A stretch of DNA of 64,000 nucleotides from Calycina herbarum (Eukaryota > Ascomycota > Leotiomycetes > Helotiales > Pezizellaceae): assembly GCA_001414485.1 (NCBI GenBank), contig LLEY01000138.1, positions 1-64,000 of the forward strand. The letters are read 5' to 3'. This document shows, piece by piece, positions 44,176 to 55,941 of this stretch (position 1 is its first letter; every line of letters starts with the position of its first letter). The notes under the pieces were generated by a model that saw nothing but the letters and a program-made list of their open reading frames with translations, did not search any database and was not told the origin of the DNA. Both the position numbers and the translations under genes were made by a program.

Positions 44176-44917
44176 AGCAGGGTGGCGCCAGCGGTGAATT
44201 GGTCTGATGAATTATCACAACTTGGTGAGCACGTTTCGTGGGGACCTGGTGGGAGAGAAATTGTATGAGTAGGTTTCTAGTAACTCGGGGCGTCATGCTA
44301 ATAAGGGAGTTTTCAAATGTGGTTTCCATCGTTCATTCAACTCGAGAAATCCTGGTTGGTTTATCGGGTTGAGGTTGGTGGTTAAAGATTGATTTGGGCT
44401 GGCTGGCGGCCTTTCTTTTGTTGATGATGAGGAACGATGAGATTTCACAGGGAAAGACAAGGAATCCTGAGATTGGGATTCACATAGAGGCCGAATAAAA
44501 ATAATTTTCACAAACATGAACATGAGCACTGTGATTTGAATATTCTAGACGCTGTCTCCCAGTGGACAGAAAATTCACTACAGTTTACGATCCTGCTAAA
44601 AGCGTAGTGTGAGAACTCCGCAACAAAAAATTGTAAAAATACAACAAAAATATAGGTAGATGCGCAAGAAGCCAGTTTGCATTTCCTCTACGCCTAGGGT
44701 CTTTTATCTTATTTACGTTGAGTTATGTGAGTTGGTAACTCTTACAGCTTCAAGTAATGCTGCCACTTTTTCTGGAACCCCTTCGCTTAGCATCGGATAA
44801 ACTTCGCGGCGTAGTACGTGCCTGCTGGAGACAGATCTCGGAGGGGCTGAGGTTACTTTGTGTCAGACCAACCTGTTCTCATTTTCCAACAACTTCAACT
44901 TCCATCTTCAGGCCAAG
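44176..44917. other. Intergenic region, STE24 promoter
   Basis: About 740 bp between two plus-strand genes; no supported gene. It should contain the STE24 promoter. Confidence 0.45.
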
Positions 44918-46453
44918 ATGGATTTCCTTCAGGTAGATTGCCCTGTTGCCAAAAGGGACGGAATTAAACTAATATGCTTTTCAGCGCCTCGCCCGGGTCC
45001 TTGACAGGCCTCTGTTTCCGTGGAAGAAGCTCATCGTGGGCTTCTCCCTTGCACAATTCGCATTCGAAGGCTTCCTTTCTCTGCGACAATACCAGGTCTT
45101 GAAGAAGACTAGTCCACCCAAGGTTCTCAAGAACGAGGTCTCGCAGGATGTGTTTGATAAGAGTCAGGTAGGTTATGAAATGCTGCAGCGCAGGGCGGGA
45201 AGCTACATTTTCTGACGCAGAGGATCATCTAGGCATATGGAAGAGCGAAAGCGAAGTACAGTCTCGTCAGCGGTCTCTACGGTCAATTACAAAACACGGC
45301 ATTCATCTACTTCGACATCCTTCCCAAGATCTGGGCTGTGACAGGCTCCTGGCTCCTCTCGTATGCACCTACTCGATTCAGCGGCGAAATCTCACATTCG
45401 ATTGTTTTCGTTCTATCCTTCATCGTCATTCAACAGGTCATCTCGCTCCCGACTTCGATCTATCATACTTTTGTCTTGGAAGAGAAATTCGGGTTCAATA
45501 AACAGACGCCTAAGCTTTTCGTTACGGATATTATCAAGGGTCAATTGTTGGCGGTCGTACTTGCTCCTCCGATTCTCGCTGGGTTCTTGGCTATCGTTCA
45601 GAAGGCCGGGAATAACTTCTTTTACTACCTCTGGTTGTTTGGCGCTGGATTACAGGTCTTTATGATCACTATCTACCCGATTGCTATTCTTCCTCTGTTC
45701 AACAAACTTTCTACTCTGGAATCTGGCGAATTGAAGACTAGTGTTGAAGGGTTGGCTGCTGGATTGAATTTCCCACTTCACGAGCTCTATGTTATCGATG
45801 GCAGCAAGCGATCGGCACACAGCAACGCGTATTTCTTTGGTATGCCATGGAAGAAGCACATTGTCATTTACGATACCTTGATTGAGAAGAGCAAGACCGA
45901 GGAAGTCGTAGCTGTTTTGGCACACGAACTTGGTCACTGGAAATTAGGTCACACAACAAAACTCTTCGGAATCTCTCAGGTAAAGTTCACTGCTCCATTA
46001 CGCGGGAAAAGTCCTTCTAACATTTTCTAGGCACACTTCTTCTACATCTTCTCCCTCTTCTCTGTCTTCATCAACAACCATTCCCTTTATCAGTCCTTCG
46101 GTTTCCACAACGAATACCCAATTATAATCGGGTTCATCCTCTTCTCCGACGCTCTTGCACCCATGGACACAGTCATCAAGCTCTTGATGAACATCCTCAG
46201 CAGAAAATACGAATTCGAGGCAGATGCGTTTGCGCAAAAGCTAGGTTATCAGACCGAACTTGCCCGTTCCTTGATCAAGCTTCAAATCCAGAACTTGAGC
46301 ACCATGGATGCGGATTGGATGTATGCCAGTTACCATTTCTCCCACCCGATTCTGTCGGAGAGACTTGGTGCCTTGGGATGGATTGACGAGAAAGCTGTTG
46401 CGCCCGAGTTGGACGATGAGAAGGTGTCAAAAGCGAGTGGCAGAGAATTGTAA
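44918..46453 (+). CDS. STE24: CAAX prenyl protease 1 (Ste24), 4 exons
   Basis: Exons 44918-44932 (five codons), 44985-45167, 45233-45979 and 46031-46453 join to 455 residues, the usual length for Ste24. The zinc metalloprotease motif HELGH is in VVAVLAHELGHWKLGHT, and the downstream third ligand region is in SRKYEFEADAFAQKLGY. Multiple membrane helices and the ITIYPIAILPLFNKLSTLESG and GSKRSAHSNAYFFG segments are family hallmarks. Ste24 sits in the ER and inner nuclear membrane and removes the last three residues of prenylated CAAX proteins; in yeast it also trims the a-factor precursor and clears clogged translocons. The next gene is convergent, with only 88 bp between stop codons. Confidence 0.95.
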
Positions 46454-46541
46454 ACTATAGCTTATGTAGTAATAGAAGGCGGGGTTGAATTGGCACCTAT
46501 TCGCTCATGGTATGGTGTCTGTCTTCGTGATCGTGTGAAGT

Positions 46542-47150
46542 TTATTCGCTTTCTTCTGCTTGTGCCTGCTGCGCAGCTTTTCTCTTCTCCTCTTTTTCTC
46601 TCTTTTCCCGCTTGAGTTTCTCTTTCTTTTCCAGTTTCCTGGCCTCCTTATCCTTAGGCTTCTTTGCTTTTGGCTCAGAATCTGCGCCCTCGTTCTTTCG
46701 CTTCAGTGGTTTCGGTGCAGGCGCATCCGCCTCCTCCCCACCATACTCGATATCATCCTCGCCTTCATCATCCCCATCCTCTTGAACAACCGTAGTATCC
46801 GGCGCAACCTCGCCATCTAGTTCTTCCTGCTCCAATTGATAATCCTCCAAGTTCTGCCAGCCCTCCGCGGCATCACCCTCCTTCTCGTCAATGCCCTCTG
46901 CGACGGCGACTTCTAAATCAACCACTGGTGCGAGCCATTCTCCCCGCAGACCGGCTTCTACTCGTTGCAGGTTTCGGATTATGATGCTGTTACTGGAACC
47001 AGCTGTTGGACCGGAGGGCTCGAGTTTGGCGTTGGGCAGGAGGCAGGGATGCGTCGCGGTGGCGGTTATGTATTCGGAGAGCATTTTGAGGGCGAATTCT
47101 TGGGGGACGGGGAGGGGGTCGTGTTTTCGGTGGGGGGGCCAGGCTGACAT
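46542..47150 (-). CDS. Possible RNA polymerase I subunit A14/Ker1-like protein
   Basis: Single-exon frame of 202 residues with an ATG at 47150. The N-terminal half is compact (PVPQEFALKMLSEYITATAT, then SNSIIIRNLQRVEAGLRGEW). The C-terminal half is acidic and then strongly lysine-rich (KLEKKEKLKREKREKEEKRK), a pattern common to nucleolar proteins. The NLQRVEAGLRGEW stretch resembles the segment found in fungal RNA polymerase I A14/Ker1 subunits, which with A43 form the stalk of the enzyme. I give this call moderate weight; a general nucleolar protein is the alternative. It is divergent from the mitochondrial bL34 gene. Confidence 0.6.
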   Translation of the reverse strand: MSAWPPHRKHDPLPVPQEFALKMLSEYITATATHPCLLPNAKLEPSGPTAGSSNSIIIRNLQRVEAGLRGEWLAPVVDLEVAVAEGIDEKEGDAAEGWQNLEDYQLEQEELDGEVAPDTTVVQEDGDDEGEDDIEYGGEEADAPAPKPLKRKNEGADSEPKAKKPKDKEARKLEKKEKLKREKREKEEKRKAAQQAQAEESE

Positions 47151-47402
47151 TTTGAAGGGGATTTTGGGGGTTGAGTTCTAATTGGAGAGTGGGTGTATTT
47201 AGTTGAGTGTATGAAGTTCTGTGACGAAAAAAGCGTTTGCGCGTGGAAAGGTTGTGAGGTGTTGCGACAGAAAAGTTCCTGGTGGAAGCCAGCCCAAAAA
47301 AAATTACGGAGTGCTAGCGCGGATCTTTCGAGCCTCAACCTCCGACCGAGCTTCAACAACCAAGGAGGGTTCCTCAATTCAATTGTACACCACCAACCTG
47401 AA

Positions 47403-47892
47403 ATGTTGTGTCTGCGTTGCTCTCGTGGCCTTAGTGCCTTCTCCAAATTGCCTACAGGAGCAAGAATAACACAAAATGTCACCGCAAAAGCTTCCTCAAA
47501 AAGGTATACCTCTCCCCATCTCTCCCTATCCACCAACCCCATATACAAACAACAAACTAACTCCCACCCTCTCCAGAACATTCACATCCCTCACCCCCCT
47601 CCGACCAACAATCTCCCTATCCGCTCTACGATCACACGCCTCAGCGATCCCTCAAACCTCCACCACAACAGCGAACGAAACACTACTAGACCTCACGATT
47701 CTACCTTTCAAGATGTCTACGCATCCGGCTATGGAGGGCATGCAGGTGCGGTGTGCGCCCAGGAATACGTTTAATCCTAGTCATTTTGTGAGGAAGAGAC
47801 GGCATGGGTTTTTGGCTAGGCTGAAGAGTCGGACTGGACGGATGATTTTGAAGAGGAGGCGGGCGAAGAAGAGGAGTACTTTGAGTCATTAG
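47403..47892 (+). CDS. Mitochondrial large-subunit ribosomal protein bL34m, 2 exons
   Basis: Exons 47403-47503 and 47577-47892 join across a 73-bp intron to 138 residues. The C-terminal 42 residues are bL34: [20 protein letters not shown] followed by [18 protein letters not shown]. The N-terminus ([20 protein letters not shown]) is basic and hydroxylated, like a mitochondrial targeting sequence. I prefer the ATG at 47403 because it gives a good targeting peptide and a spliced frame that joins without a stop. The unspliced frame from 47476 is an alternative. This is a component of the mitochondrial ribosome. Confidence 0.92.
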
Positions 47893-48780
47893 GGGTCAGA
47901 TGGTGTGTAAAATTGTGGGATTGGATGGGAGATGTGGAAGTGGTACCTAGGTGCTGCAATTGGGGTGTATGACTATTTGAAGACGGGGAGAGATGTGTTC
48001 GAATACACTTGTACAAATAAGCCCGGGCAGCAGTTTTCAACTATGGCTATTAGGGGATCAATCCACTTGTTGAATGCGAATTTGGAGAATGGTCAACGTA
48101 ACAGTTCTGTTTCAATCACCCGTTCATTGATTGGTGGGCTGAAGTGGCATATAATCTAGTGTGGCTTGTTCCAAGGTCAGTTATTCTGAGCTTCCCCCCA
48201 TTGCTCCTCGTACAGTTAGCTACCCTGCTCTGGATTGTACAAAATATTCGGGACAATCAAAAGTCTTGTATGAGAAGTTTCAGAAGTTTCAGGAACTCGA
48301 TTTCTTGATTCTCCTAGATATTCTCGTACAATACTTACAATTATCTAAGACCTTGCGGAGGAAAGTTCGGGACTCTTACTATTCCACGGTGTATCATTTG
48401 TCTTCTATGTTGTTTTGGCCTTGGGCTTAGCTAAAGGGCAAATCTGCCCTGAAGCTATCGATTTCTCTACGATGAGAAGTTTCATACCATGGTCTTTGTC
48501 CCTCAAGCACAGAACCAGGGCCGTCTTTTCTTACGAGTTTTATTTAAGTCTGGGCTTCCGTGCTTTGGTGGTCGCTCTTTCACCTCAAGTGGGGAGAATT
48601 GGGCTGTCAAGGAAGGTGCGCATCACTCGCTCTTTCCTTCACAGATTGCACGTCGGGTGTTCCCAAATGGTGTTCTGGGCTGGAGAGCAACATCTCAATT
48701 TCGCAGATTATTGCTCTTCCACACTTCCATTATTTTACGCTCTTATCCCAGCCCAAACATCCAATAAACCAGTCCTCACG
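47893..48780. other. Intergenic region
   Basis: About 890 bp between two plus-strand genes. Frames are short and overlapping; it probably contains the promoter of the small secreted protein gene. Confidence 0.45.
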
Positions 48781-49505
48781 ATGCATCTATCCAAACTCCT
48801 CGCATTCTCGGCTTTCGCTACTAGTCTCGCATCATGCCAATCCGCTCCCTGGAAAGTTCGAAACTTCAACATTGCCCAGGTCCCAGGTACTATGATAGGA
48901 GTGTAAATATTTCCTTCTCTCCGACATGTTCTTCTTGTAATTGACAAGTTATCTAGCTGGAGTTTTGATATCAGCGACGACAGTCCCGCCCCTTATGGCC
49001 TCAAGACGAAATGCACATACTGGAGTACCGAAGCCCAACATTTCGCCATCGATGGAAACCCCGTGAACGCTCCTTGCGATGACAAGACTGTTACATTTAC
49101 CTTCGAGCAACCTCTCTTGAGACAGGATTTTGTTCTTACTGTTATGCATACGTAGGGTGCTTGCGCGTACGTCTCAAAACATTCCTCTTTTTCCTTCATC
49201 GTCTACTTTCCTCTTGTGGTTGGGGATCAGGTAACAGCGCATCTTCAAAACTGGGCTGTATGGATATGGGATTCTGGAGCTTCAGTGATGATGACGTTCT
49301 TGGTCAACAGGCTGATAGTGAGGGGTATTCTATGGCGAGGAATTTCGAGAAGGCGTCGATGACTGTTTACCCGAATCGGTTTATTTCGGCGGATACGGCT
49401 AAACAGCTTATTGAGGGGACTGAGGGGCAAGATGTTGATGCAGGGAGACTGTGGTATAGTGTGATTTACTCGATGATGAATGGTTATGGGAGACTGATGA
49501 GATGA
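48781..49505 (+). CDS. Small secreted protein, 3 exons, internal stop spliced out or disabling
   Basis: The ATG at 48781 begins a clear signal peptide (MHLSKLLAFSAFATSLASCQ), followed by KVRNFNIAQVPGTMIG. An intron from about 48902 ends at 48957, and a second exon encodes SWSFDISDDSPAPYG, two cysteines and LLRQDFVLTVMHT. Here a TAG follows in frame at about 49154. A donor that overlaps this stop (AC|GTAGGG) paired with an AACAG acceptor at about 49238 restores the frame into ASSKLGCMDMGFWSFSDDDVLG and the stop at 49505. A better donor, GTACGT, lies 17 bp downstream but would leave the stop in the mRNA. The family of ascomycete small secreted proteins with paired cysteines is the nearest match. 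It could be functional or a recent pseudogene. Confidence 0.65.
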
Positions 49506-49916
49506 GGGGGTGAAGTAACATTAGGCTTGTTCTTGTTTTCAATTTCTGTTTAACCACCTTTCCACGATGCACAATGTCATCTTGTGGACTCGGTCTTGCT
49601 CTACTGTTTCCCATCTCTTCTCGTTGCATTTTATGTTTGAGCATGCATTCATTCCATTGGTGGTGAGTGATCATAGTGTAACCTTTACACATCCACAATA
49701 TGGGGAAAGCCACCCAAGTAGGCTTTTATCCCTCGGGAGAAACTATATGCTGGACCTCAGTAATGGTCAACTACGACAACCTCGCAATTACTTCCAGCCT
49801 GCAAGTGTTGAGCTAGCGAAACCAAGGTTCTAAAATAATTATTCTCAGGCGGGGTTGTTCAAGGTTGCAGAGGCAGGTTACAGAAAGAGGAGTTGTGATT
49901 TCTGAGCGATCTTTGT
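49506..49916. other. Convergent 3' region
   Basis: About 410 bp between the small secreted protein gene and the diterpene cyclase gene, which converge. No supported feature. Confidence 0.5.
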
Positions 49917-52900
49917 CTACTTCACTCTATTGGTGATATCCTTCGCTACATAGATCTGCCCATACAGATCCACAGTATTGACAAACGACTTGAGAGCATC
50001 AACCCTCCATGCTCCTTGACTTGAAATCTTCATTTCCATCTCCAATTTGCCCATTGCATAGTTCAAAGAGTCTCGTTCATATTCGCCGATATATAATAGA
50101 TCTTTCTTCATGTCGGTCACTTCTCTATGCCCTCCTCCGCTATCATCACCTCGCAAGCTGTAACTTTCGTGGAATTCTGGAAAGTTCAAGCTGTTAAGAT
50201 TATTTTCCACTTTGTCTCGGGCCTCAGAACCGTAATCGTTGTACTGGCGGCAGAGGTTTGACAGATGTCTGCATAATGCATTGGACAAGTAGTTTTGGCG
50301 AACACCCTTGAAGAAGGGTTCGCCGGGTTTTGGTGCAGCGAGGCAAGAAAAGTACTGGAAAGTGAAAGGGCAATGGGTATTGTCGGCTGACGTGTTTTGA
50401 ACCCAAGAGAAGTATGTGCTTCGCGGAGAACGGAAGCATGCGATTTCGGTTGTTGTATTCGTGTCATCTCGTTGTTGAATTGCTAGGCGAGCGTTGTCTT
50501 CCTCATGTTCGATATGTGCCAGCATGCAAGTCTGTAACTCTTTGTGGAGTTGGTGACGAACGTGTTTTGGGGACTGAAGGACCTTGGGATGTTTGAAAAT
50601 GTATTCCGTAAACCGATATAAGACGGCCTCCGCTTTTTCAATCGTGGAAGCTTTTATACCACCAGATTTGGCGTTAACGGAGTTCTTAAAACTGCCAGAA
50701 ATATCCCGTTTGGCGGAAAAATTACTTTGGATGTTGTTCCCTCCAGAATTTCCCTCATCTTGGTCTAAAGAAATGCTTGTTAGGCCAAGGTACCCGTTGG
50801 CCTCGCTTTGAGTATGGCGGATGTTTGCTAGAGGTGTTTCGCTGACGAAATTTGACTTTTCGGGTATCGGAAAGCTGCAAAGTCGTCGAACAATTAACTT
50901 TATTCCTTCGAAATCTTTCGGCTTTTCCTCTGTCCCCAAAACTGTTTCCATGAACTCATCGAGTTGGTAGTCCAGAAGAGCAATTACCATCATTTCCCAG
51001 AGAATTTCGTTTGAGAGAGCATGGCTATTTTGCCGGTTGGTCGCAATCCAGGTAAAAGGGATATATTCGAGATATTTGTAATTAACCTTTGCCTGACGAG
51101 GAAATATGCGAGAGCTTATGACCTTGAGTTGAGGTACGAAAAGGGCCCCCATTGCTACATCTGCTTCGAGTATCCATCGCTCATCCCCAGAGAACATTGG
51201 TAACCGAGCAAAGAAATCGGCAAGTTTCACAATTTTCTCACTAGAGACAGCTGCTAAGCTTACGATTTTCTCGTTCCATTCGAATGTGTTGCTTGTGGAT
51301 AGAGCGGCGATGCAGTATGTCCGAGTTAAGGGGGGTAACGCATAAGTGACTTTCTCAACCCAGATGTACTCTGAACGTCCCCAGTCTTCATGACTTGTGG
51401 CGAGAAACAGAGAGCCCTGCTTGATAGCTTTTGCAGCTCGTGAGCTGAAGTGCAAAAGCCACGGAATTGTAAAGATTGCCTTCAAAGTTAAGACTGCATA
51501 TGCTGTGATTTCCAGCGACGGGACTTCCAAGCCCCATGAGCCATCAGAAAACTGTTTTCCCAAAGTACGAAAGAAGATTTGGGTCAGAACAACCGGAACT
51601 TGATCATAAATCAAGTCTTCCGAGAGAGAAGGTAGTTGACCACTACCCCAAAGCTTCAAAAGTTGTGTAAGGCATTGAGCCAGTAGCATCATAGAGTATT
51701 GCTCAGAAAGATTCTGTACTATGTTAAATCTTGATCTGAAGTCTGGGATTTCCAAAACTTACCCATTTGTCTTGAGTATGTCCGATATACCAACGCCGAC
51801 AGAGGAAACGTGTGACTTTATTGATTGAACCCACATATAACACGGGACTTGGGGAATGAAGGATCGCGTCAAGAGCATTGCAATTCGCACTCAGCGACTC
51901 ATTTCGCTCGTCTTTGTAGGTACGAAAGTGGTCGTCAATCTCAAATTCATGAATCATTCTACCGGGACTAGTAGGAAACCCCAGTAGATTCAACGCCAGG
52001 ATTGTTTTTGCAGTATCATCCACATCCGCCAATAGTCCAGAGTCTTGTGTAGCATTAGCACTGGCAACTTCATATCACCAGAAGACTCACCAAACCCGAC
52101 TATCCCTCCATGATTTTGGAATTGAGACTGTAAAAAAGTGGCGATACTCTCAATTTCGCTTATTCCGAGAACTTCAGGGCCCAATCCAGCTTTCAATAAG
52201 GTAGATAAAATCTGCACAAAGCTGTTAGTTGAGTACATGTAGTGTTAATTGGAGGTGCTTACCCAAGTCGTCTCAAAAAACGAAGAAGGAAAAGCGCTTG
52301 GGACTCCACCAATACACTTACCACTACCCAGGGCAATCACATTCCTCAAGTATTTTTCCGCCGACTCGTCCCAAGCGGGACTATGTATCAGATAAGCTGC
52401 GGTTGCTGCAGGTGATCCCATCATCGACCCATGCTCATCAATATGATGAGCTACAAGGTCAAAATCGACTTTGCCAACAAAAGCCTCCATTGAATGTAAC
52501 ATTGTCGTCTTTCGCTTGCTGTAAAGAATCTCAGGACGGAAACGTGCCAGCTTGATTTGGTTCAGAGCCATAAGTGTTTGGCGACCAGGAAACTCGATAC
52601 TTTCGTCCAGCTTCTCCAACAATCCGAGGAGTGTTGGAATAAGAATCTCAAATCCCACATGAACAGTGGAAGTGATCTCCCAAGTTTGCAGTTTTAAACT
52701 CAAGTAATTCCGGGCCTTAATAATTCGTTCTTCAATATCGACGCCAAATGACTCCTTATGGATCCCTGGGCCTTTCTGATGCATTTTGAGAGCAATTGTA
52801 GACGCCATTGTGTTCAAAATTCCATCCACTTCTGAAGCATATTCAGGCCAACCCCCATCTTGATTTTGAGTCTCCAGGATATACTTCAAGCACTCGGGGA

Positions 52901-53066
52901 AAAGTAGACTCGTATCTCCTGTTCTCTTTACTATCATTGCTAACCATGCCGTGTCGTAAATAGAAGTTGAGAAAGAACCGAAAGTTGTTTTATTTTCAAC
53001 ATGCTGAGCCAGGTTTTGGATCAAAGCTTGGGTTTCGCCCAGAAAGATTTCAGAAAGTATTTCCAT
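49917..53066 (-). CDS. Bifunctional diterpene cyclase (copalyl diphosphate synthase / kaurene synthase type), 4 exons
   Basis: Exons 53066-52263, 52211-52091, 52043-51763 and 51713-49917 join in frame to 1000 residues; fungal enzymes of this type are about 950. I use the ATG at 53066. The N-terminal class II half has the SIYDTAWLAMI and TQNQDGGWP segments, and the catalytic DxDD motif is DVDD at residues 315-318 (LLADVDDTAK). The C-terminal class I half keeps the fungal metal-binding motif DEFME at residues 654-658 (LLDYQLDEFMETV) and a second site NDYGSEARD near 894-902. Class II protonates GGPP to a copalyl-type diphosphate; class I ionises and cyclises it to a diterpene. The same architecture makes ent-kaurene in gibberellin producers and aphidicolanol or phyllocladanol in others, so the product cannot be read here. 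It is divergent from a P450. Confidence 0.94.
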
Positions 53067-53430
53067 ATTGCAATAATACAATTTTGATGCTTATGTCGAC
53101 AACAAATTGAAAATGAGCTTAAATTTGAGGGAAGATAGGGTGGAAGAGAAGAAGAAACGGGAGCTCGTTGACGAAGAAAATCTGGGGGACGGCTTCTTGC
53201 GAACACAGAGTCACAACCTCGCAAGGATGGCGCCAACGAGTGTCAGCTTCCATTATCCCAAGAGGTCATATCCTGGCAGTCAGATGTGCAATTGAACTTC
53301 CATATCTGATCTCCGACCGTGGGCGTCCACGTAACGGTTTGGTATGGTGGGCATTCACATGCACACTCTCATTCCTCACCCACATTAACCATGATGCTAG
53401 CTTGCATCAAGGCTGAGTGAGAGATTCAAC

Positions 53431-53495
53431 GCATTTACATAAAAAGAGGAGTAGCTTCTAAGGGACTTAAAATACATTTTCTACAGTTGGTTTCT
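53431..53495 (+). repeat. 65-bp direct repeat, copy 1
   Basis: Aligns without gaps to 53565-53629 with two mismatches in 65 positions by my reading. It starts GCATTTACATAAAAAGAG and ends CAGTTGGTTTCT. Confidence 0.93.
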
Positions 53496-53534
53496 ATAGT
53501 TGGTTTCTGCGGTTGGTTTCTGCGGTTGGCTGAT
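53483..53534 (+). repeat. 13-bp tandem repeat, about 3.5 units
   Basis: Successive units ACAGTTGGTTTCT, ATAGTTGGTTTCT, GCGGTTGGTTTCT and a partial GCGGTTGGCTGAT begin at 53483, 53496, 53509 and 53522. The first unit overlaps the end of direct-repeat copy 1. Confidence 0.9.
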
Positions 53535-53564
53535 CAATAGAGTTAGGCAGTTGGCTTCCTCCAA

Positions 53565-53629
53565 GCATTTACATAAAAAGAGGCGTAGCTTCTAAGGGAC
53601 TTAAAATACATTTTCTGCAGTTGGTTTCT
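53565..53629 (+). repeat. 65-bp direct repeat, copy 2
   Basis: Second copy of the 65-bp repeat, starting 134 bp after the first. It is followed by degenerate GTTGG units (GTGGTTGGCTGCT), so the duplication included part of the tandem block. Confidence 0.93.
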
Positions 53630-54022
53630 GTGGTTGGCTGCTGGGGTTGCTGCATCAATATTTTCAGCACCACATCGACTGATTCCCCAATTAAAATCAG
53701 GTTGTTTGTCATCTTGATGGCCTGCACAATACCCTCGCTAGCTTTTCGGCTAAAACGGGGTTGGGGGGCACTGGAAAGCGCTGAGGGACCCACAGTTACT
53801 GTGTGCCCCAGACGTGCCAGCAAACCAACCTCCCCCTCAACTGGTGTTAATATTGGAGGAAGGGTTTTATCAGAGGGCAAGAAGAGTATTTAGTCCTGCT
53901 CAAATCGGGCTTATTGTTGAGCATATGACAATTATTTTTGCGAGAAATGACTTTTTTGAAGCCCATATTCGGCTCTGCTCTTCATTAGAATTACTCGAAA
54001 ACACCAAATCACGTTTCTCATC

Positions 54023-55767
54023 ATGAAAATCCTTTCGGCTGTCAACCACTACTTCAGTTCTTTGCCCATCTCGCTAGTCTTGCTTTCGTTGATCTTCATT
54101 GTAGGCTTTTGGGTTTTGTACGATTAGTGATTATTGAAACTGACAGAAAAACAGGGCTGGGGCGGAAGAGTTGTTTACAACCTTTACTTTCATCCACTCT
54201 CTGGAATTCCTGGCCCCACATTATGGCGAGCCAGCCGTTTGGGGTTTATGCGTTCTTTGGTGACGGGAAATCTTGTTGTTGATGTGAAGAGCTTTCATGA
54301 CCACTACGGAGATATTGTGAGAACAGCCCCAGACGAAGTCTCATTTGCTAGGGAAGATGCCTGGTATGGCATATTATCAAGTCGAAAGAGCCACAAATTG
54401 TTTCTTAGAAACGCGACATTTTTCAAATCTCCTCCAGGCCAACCCGACAACCTCATTACCACCATCGACCCAGACAAAAATTGTAGAATGCGTCAAGTAG
54501 TCATACCAGCATTTTCACAGCAGTCTTTTGACAAGCAGGAATCGGTGATTCAATCTTACACGACACTGATGATTGAGAAATTGTTACAAACTACGGCACG
54601 TGGAGATGAAGATAATGCAACCATTATCAACATTGTAGATTGGATCAATTGGTACACGTTTGATGTGATAGGGGAGCTCACTCTGGGAGAGTCATTTGGC
54701 TGCTTGGAAAACGCAAAGCATCATCCGTGGGTTAGCATGATTTTCAGTGCTTTGAAAGGTAAGAGTCCCTTCTTTTTTTTTAAACAAGATACCTGTGACC
54801 TAAGAATTTTCTAATTATATTATGCTTAGTGATGGCAATAGCAGCCGCTACTCGATATTATCTCCCACCAGGAGTAGAACGGTTGATTATCTGGATGCTT
54901 CCTACTCGTCTACAAAACATACAGAGAGATCACTATGCAACAGCATTGGATAAAATTCATCGGCGCATCGAACGGAAAACCGCACCTGCTGACTTTATGA
55001 CTCCTATGCTTAACCAGGATCCAAGTTTTGAAAAAATGAGTCTCTCCGAAATAGAATCGACCACAGCGCTACTTCTCTTAGCAGGCAGTGAAACTACTGG
55101 AACCACTATTTGCGGAACGCTGCAGTCCCTTATCCAGAACCCAATTGAACTCAAAAAGTTGGAAACGGAAATTCGAAGCACCTTTCGAGAAGAGTCAGAA
55201 ATCACGCTCAGTGCCTTACAAACTCTGCCCTTTTTGAATGCTGTATTAAACGAAGGTCTTCGATTGTGCAACCCGGTTGCAGGGGGTATTCTACGAATAG
55301 CCCCCAAGAACGGAGACACTGTTTGTGGTCATTTTATTCCAGAAGGAGTGAGTAACAATACACCCTCCTGACATATACTTGCTGATAATTATTTGTTACA
55401 GACACACGTGTCCATTAACTCAATTGCTATGGCTCGGTCAGAAACCAACTTCCACCGCCATAATGAGTTTCTGCCGAGTCGATTTCTTCCAGAACCTCTT
55501 CGACCAATTGAGTACCAAAAAGATAAACGAGGTTGTTTGAAGCCATTCGGAATGGGGACGAGAGGTTGTCTAGGCAAGTATGTTGCCTTGGCGGAGATCC
55601 GTCTAGTTTTGACACGCCTACTCTGGAATTTTGAGTTGAGTATTGGTTCTGAAGACCCGGTTGATTGGATGAAACTTAAGACTTTTATTGTAGTTCAAAA
55701 GGAACCAATAAAAATCAGAATCAGGGCAAGAGAAATGAGTAAACTGACACCGCACAAAGCAAGTTGA
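54023..55767 (+). CDS. Cytochrome P450 monooxygenase A (CYP65-like), 4 exons
   Basis: Exons 54023-54100, 54155-54758, 54830-55347 and 55402-55767 join in frame to 521 residues. A membrane anchor lies at the N-terminus (SLPISLVLLSLIFI), followed by the proline-rich hinge FHPLSGIPGP. The I-helix oxygen-binding motif is AGSETTGTT, the ExxR motif is EGLR and the heme loop is FGMGTRGCLG with the axial cysteine. The GWGGRVVYNLYFHPLSGIPGP start is typical of fungal P450s of the isotrichodermin-hydroxylase type. P450s of this kind insert oxygen into the terpene skeleton at the ER membrane. It shares a promoter with the diterpene cyclase, so oxidation of the cyclase product is the likely role. Confidence 0.93.
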
Positions 55768-55941
55768 CGGAGAGGTTTAAGCAGAAAACACAATGAGTCA
55801 CATCATGAGATACCGCAAAAACTATGTATTCAAATGAAAGTACCGTCATACTGAGATCAATCACCCCTTTGTCCCATAATAATTAAGTGACACAAGGACA
55901 AATTTAAGAAGTTTGCATTTTGCAACACACCAGCTCGCACA

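Larger units (their letters stand above)
53067..54022. promoter_or_regulatory. Divergent promoter, diterpene cyclase / P450
   Basis: A 956-bp region between the start codons of the cyclase and the first P450. It holds a 65-bp direct repeat and 13-bp tandem units (listed separately). It is the natural place for joint control of both genes. A minus-strand open frame at 53569-53880 lacks an ATG. Confidence 0.6.
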
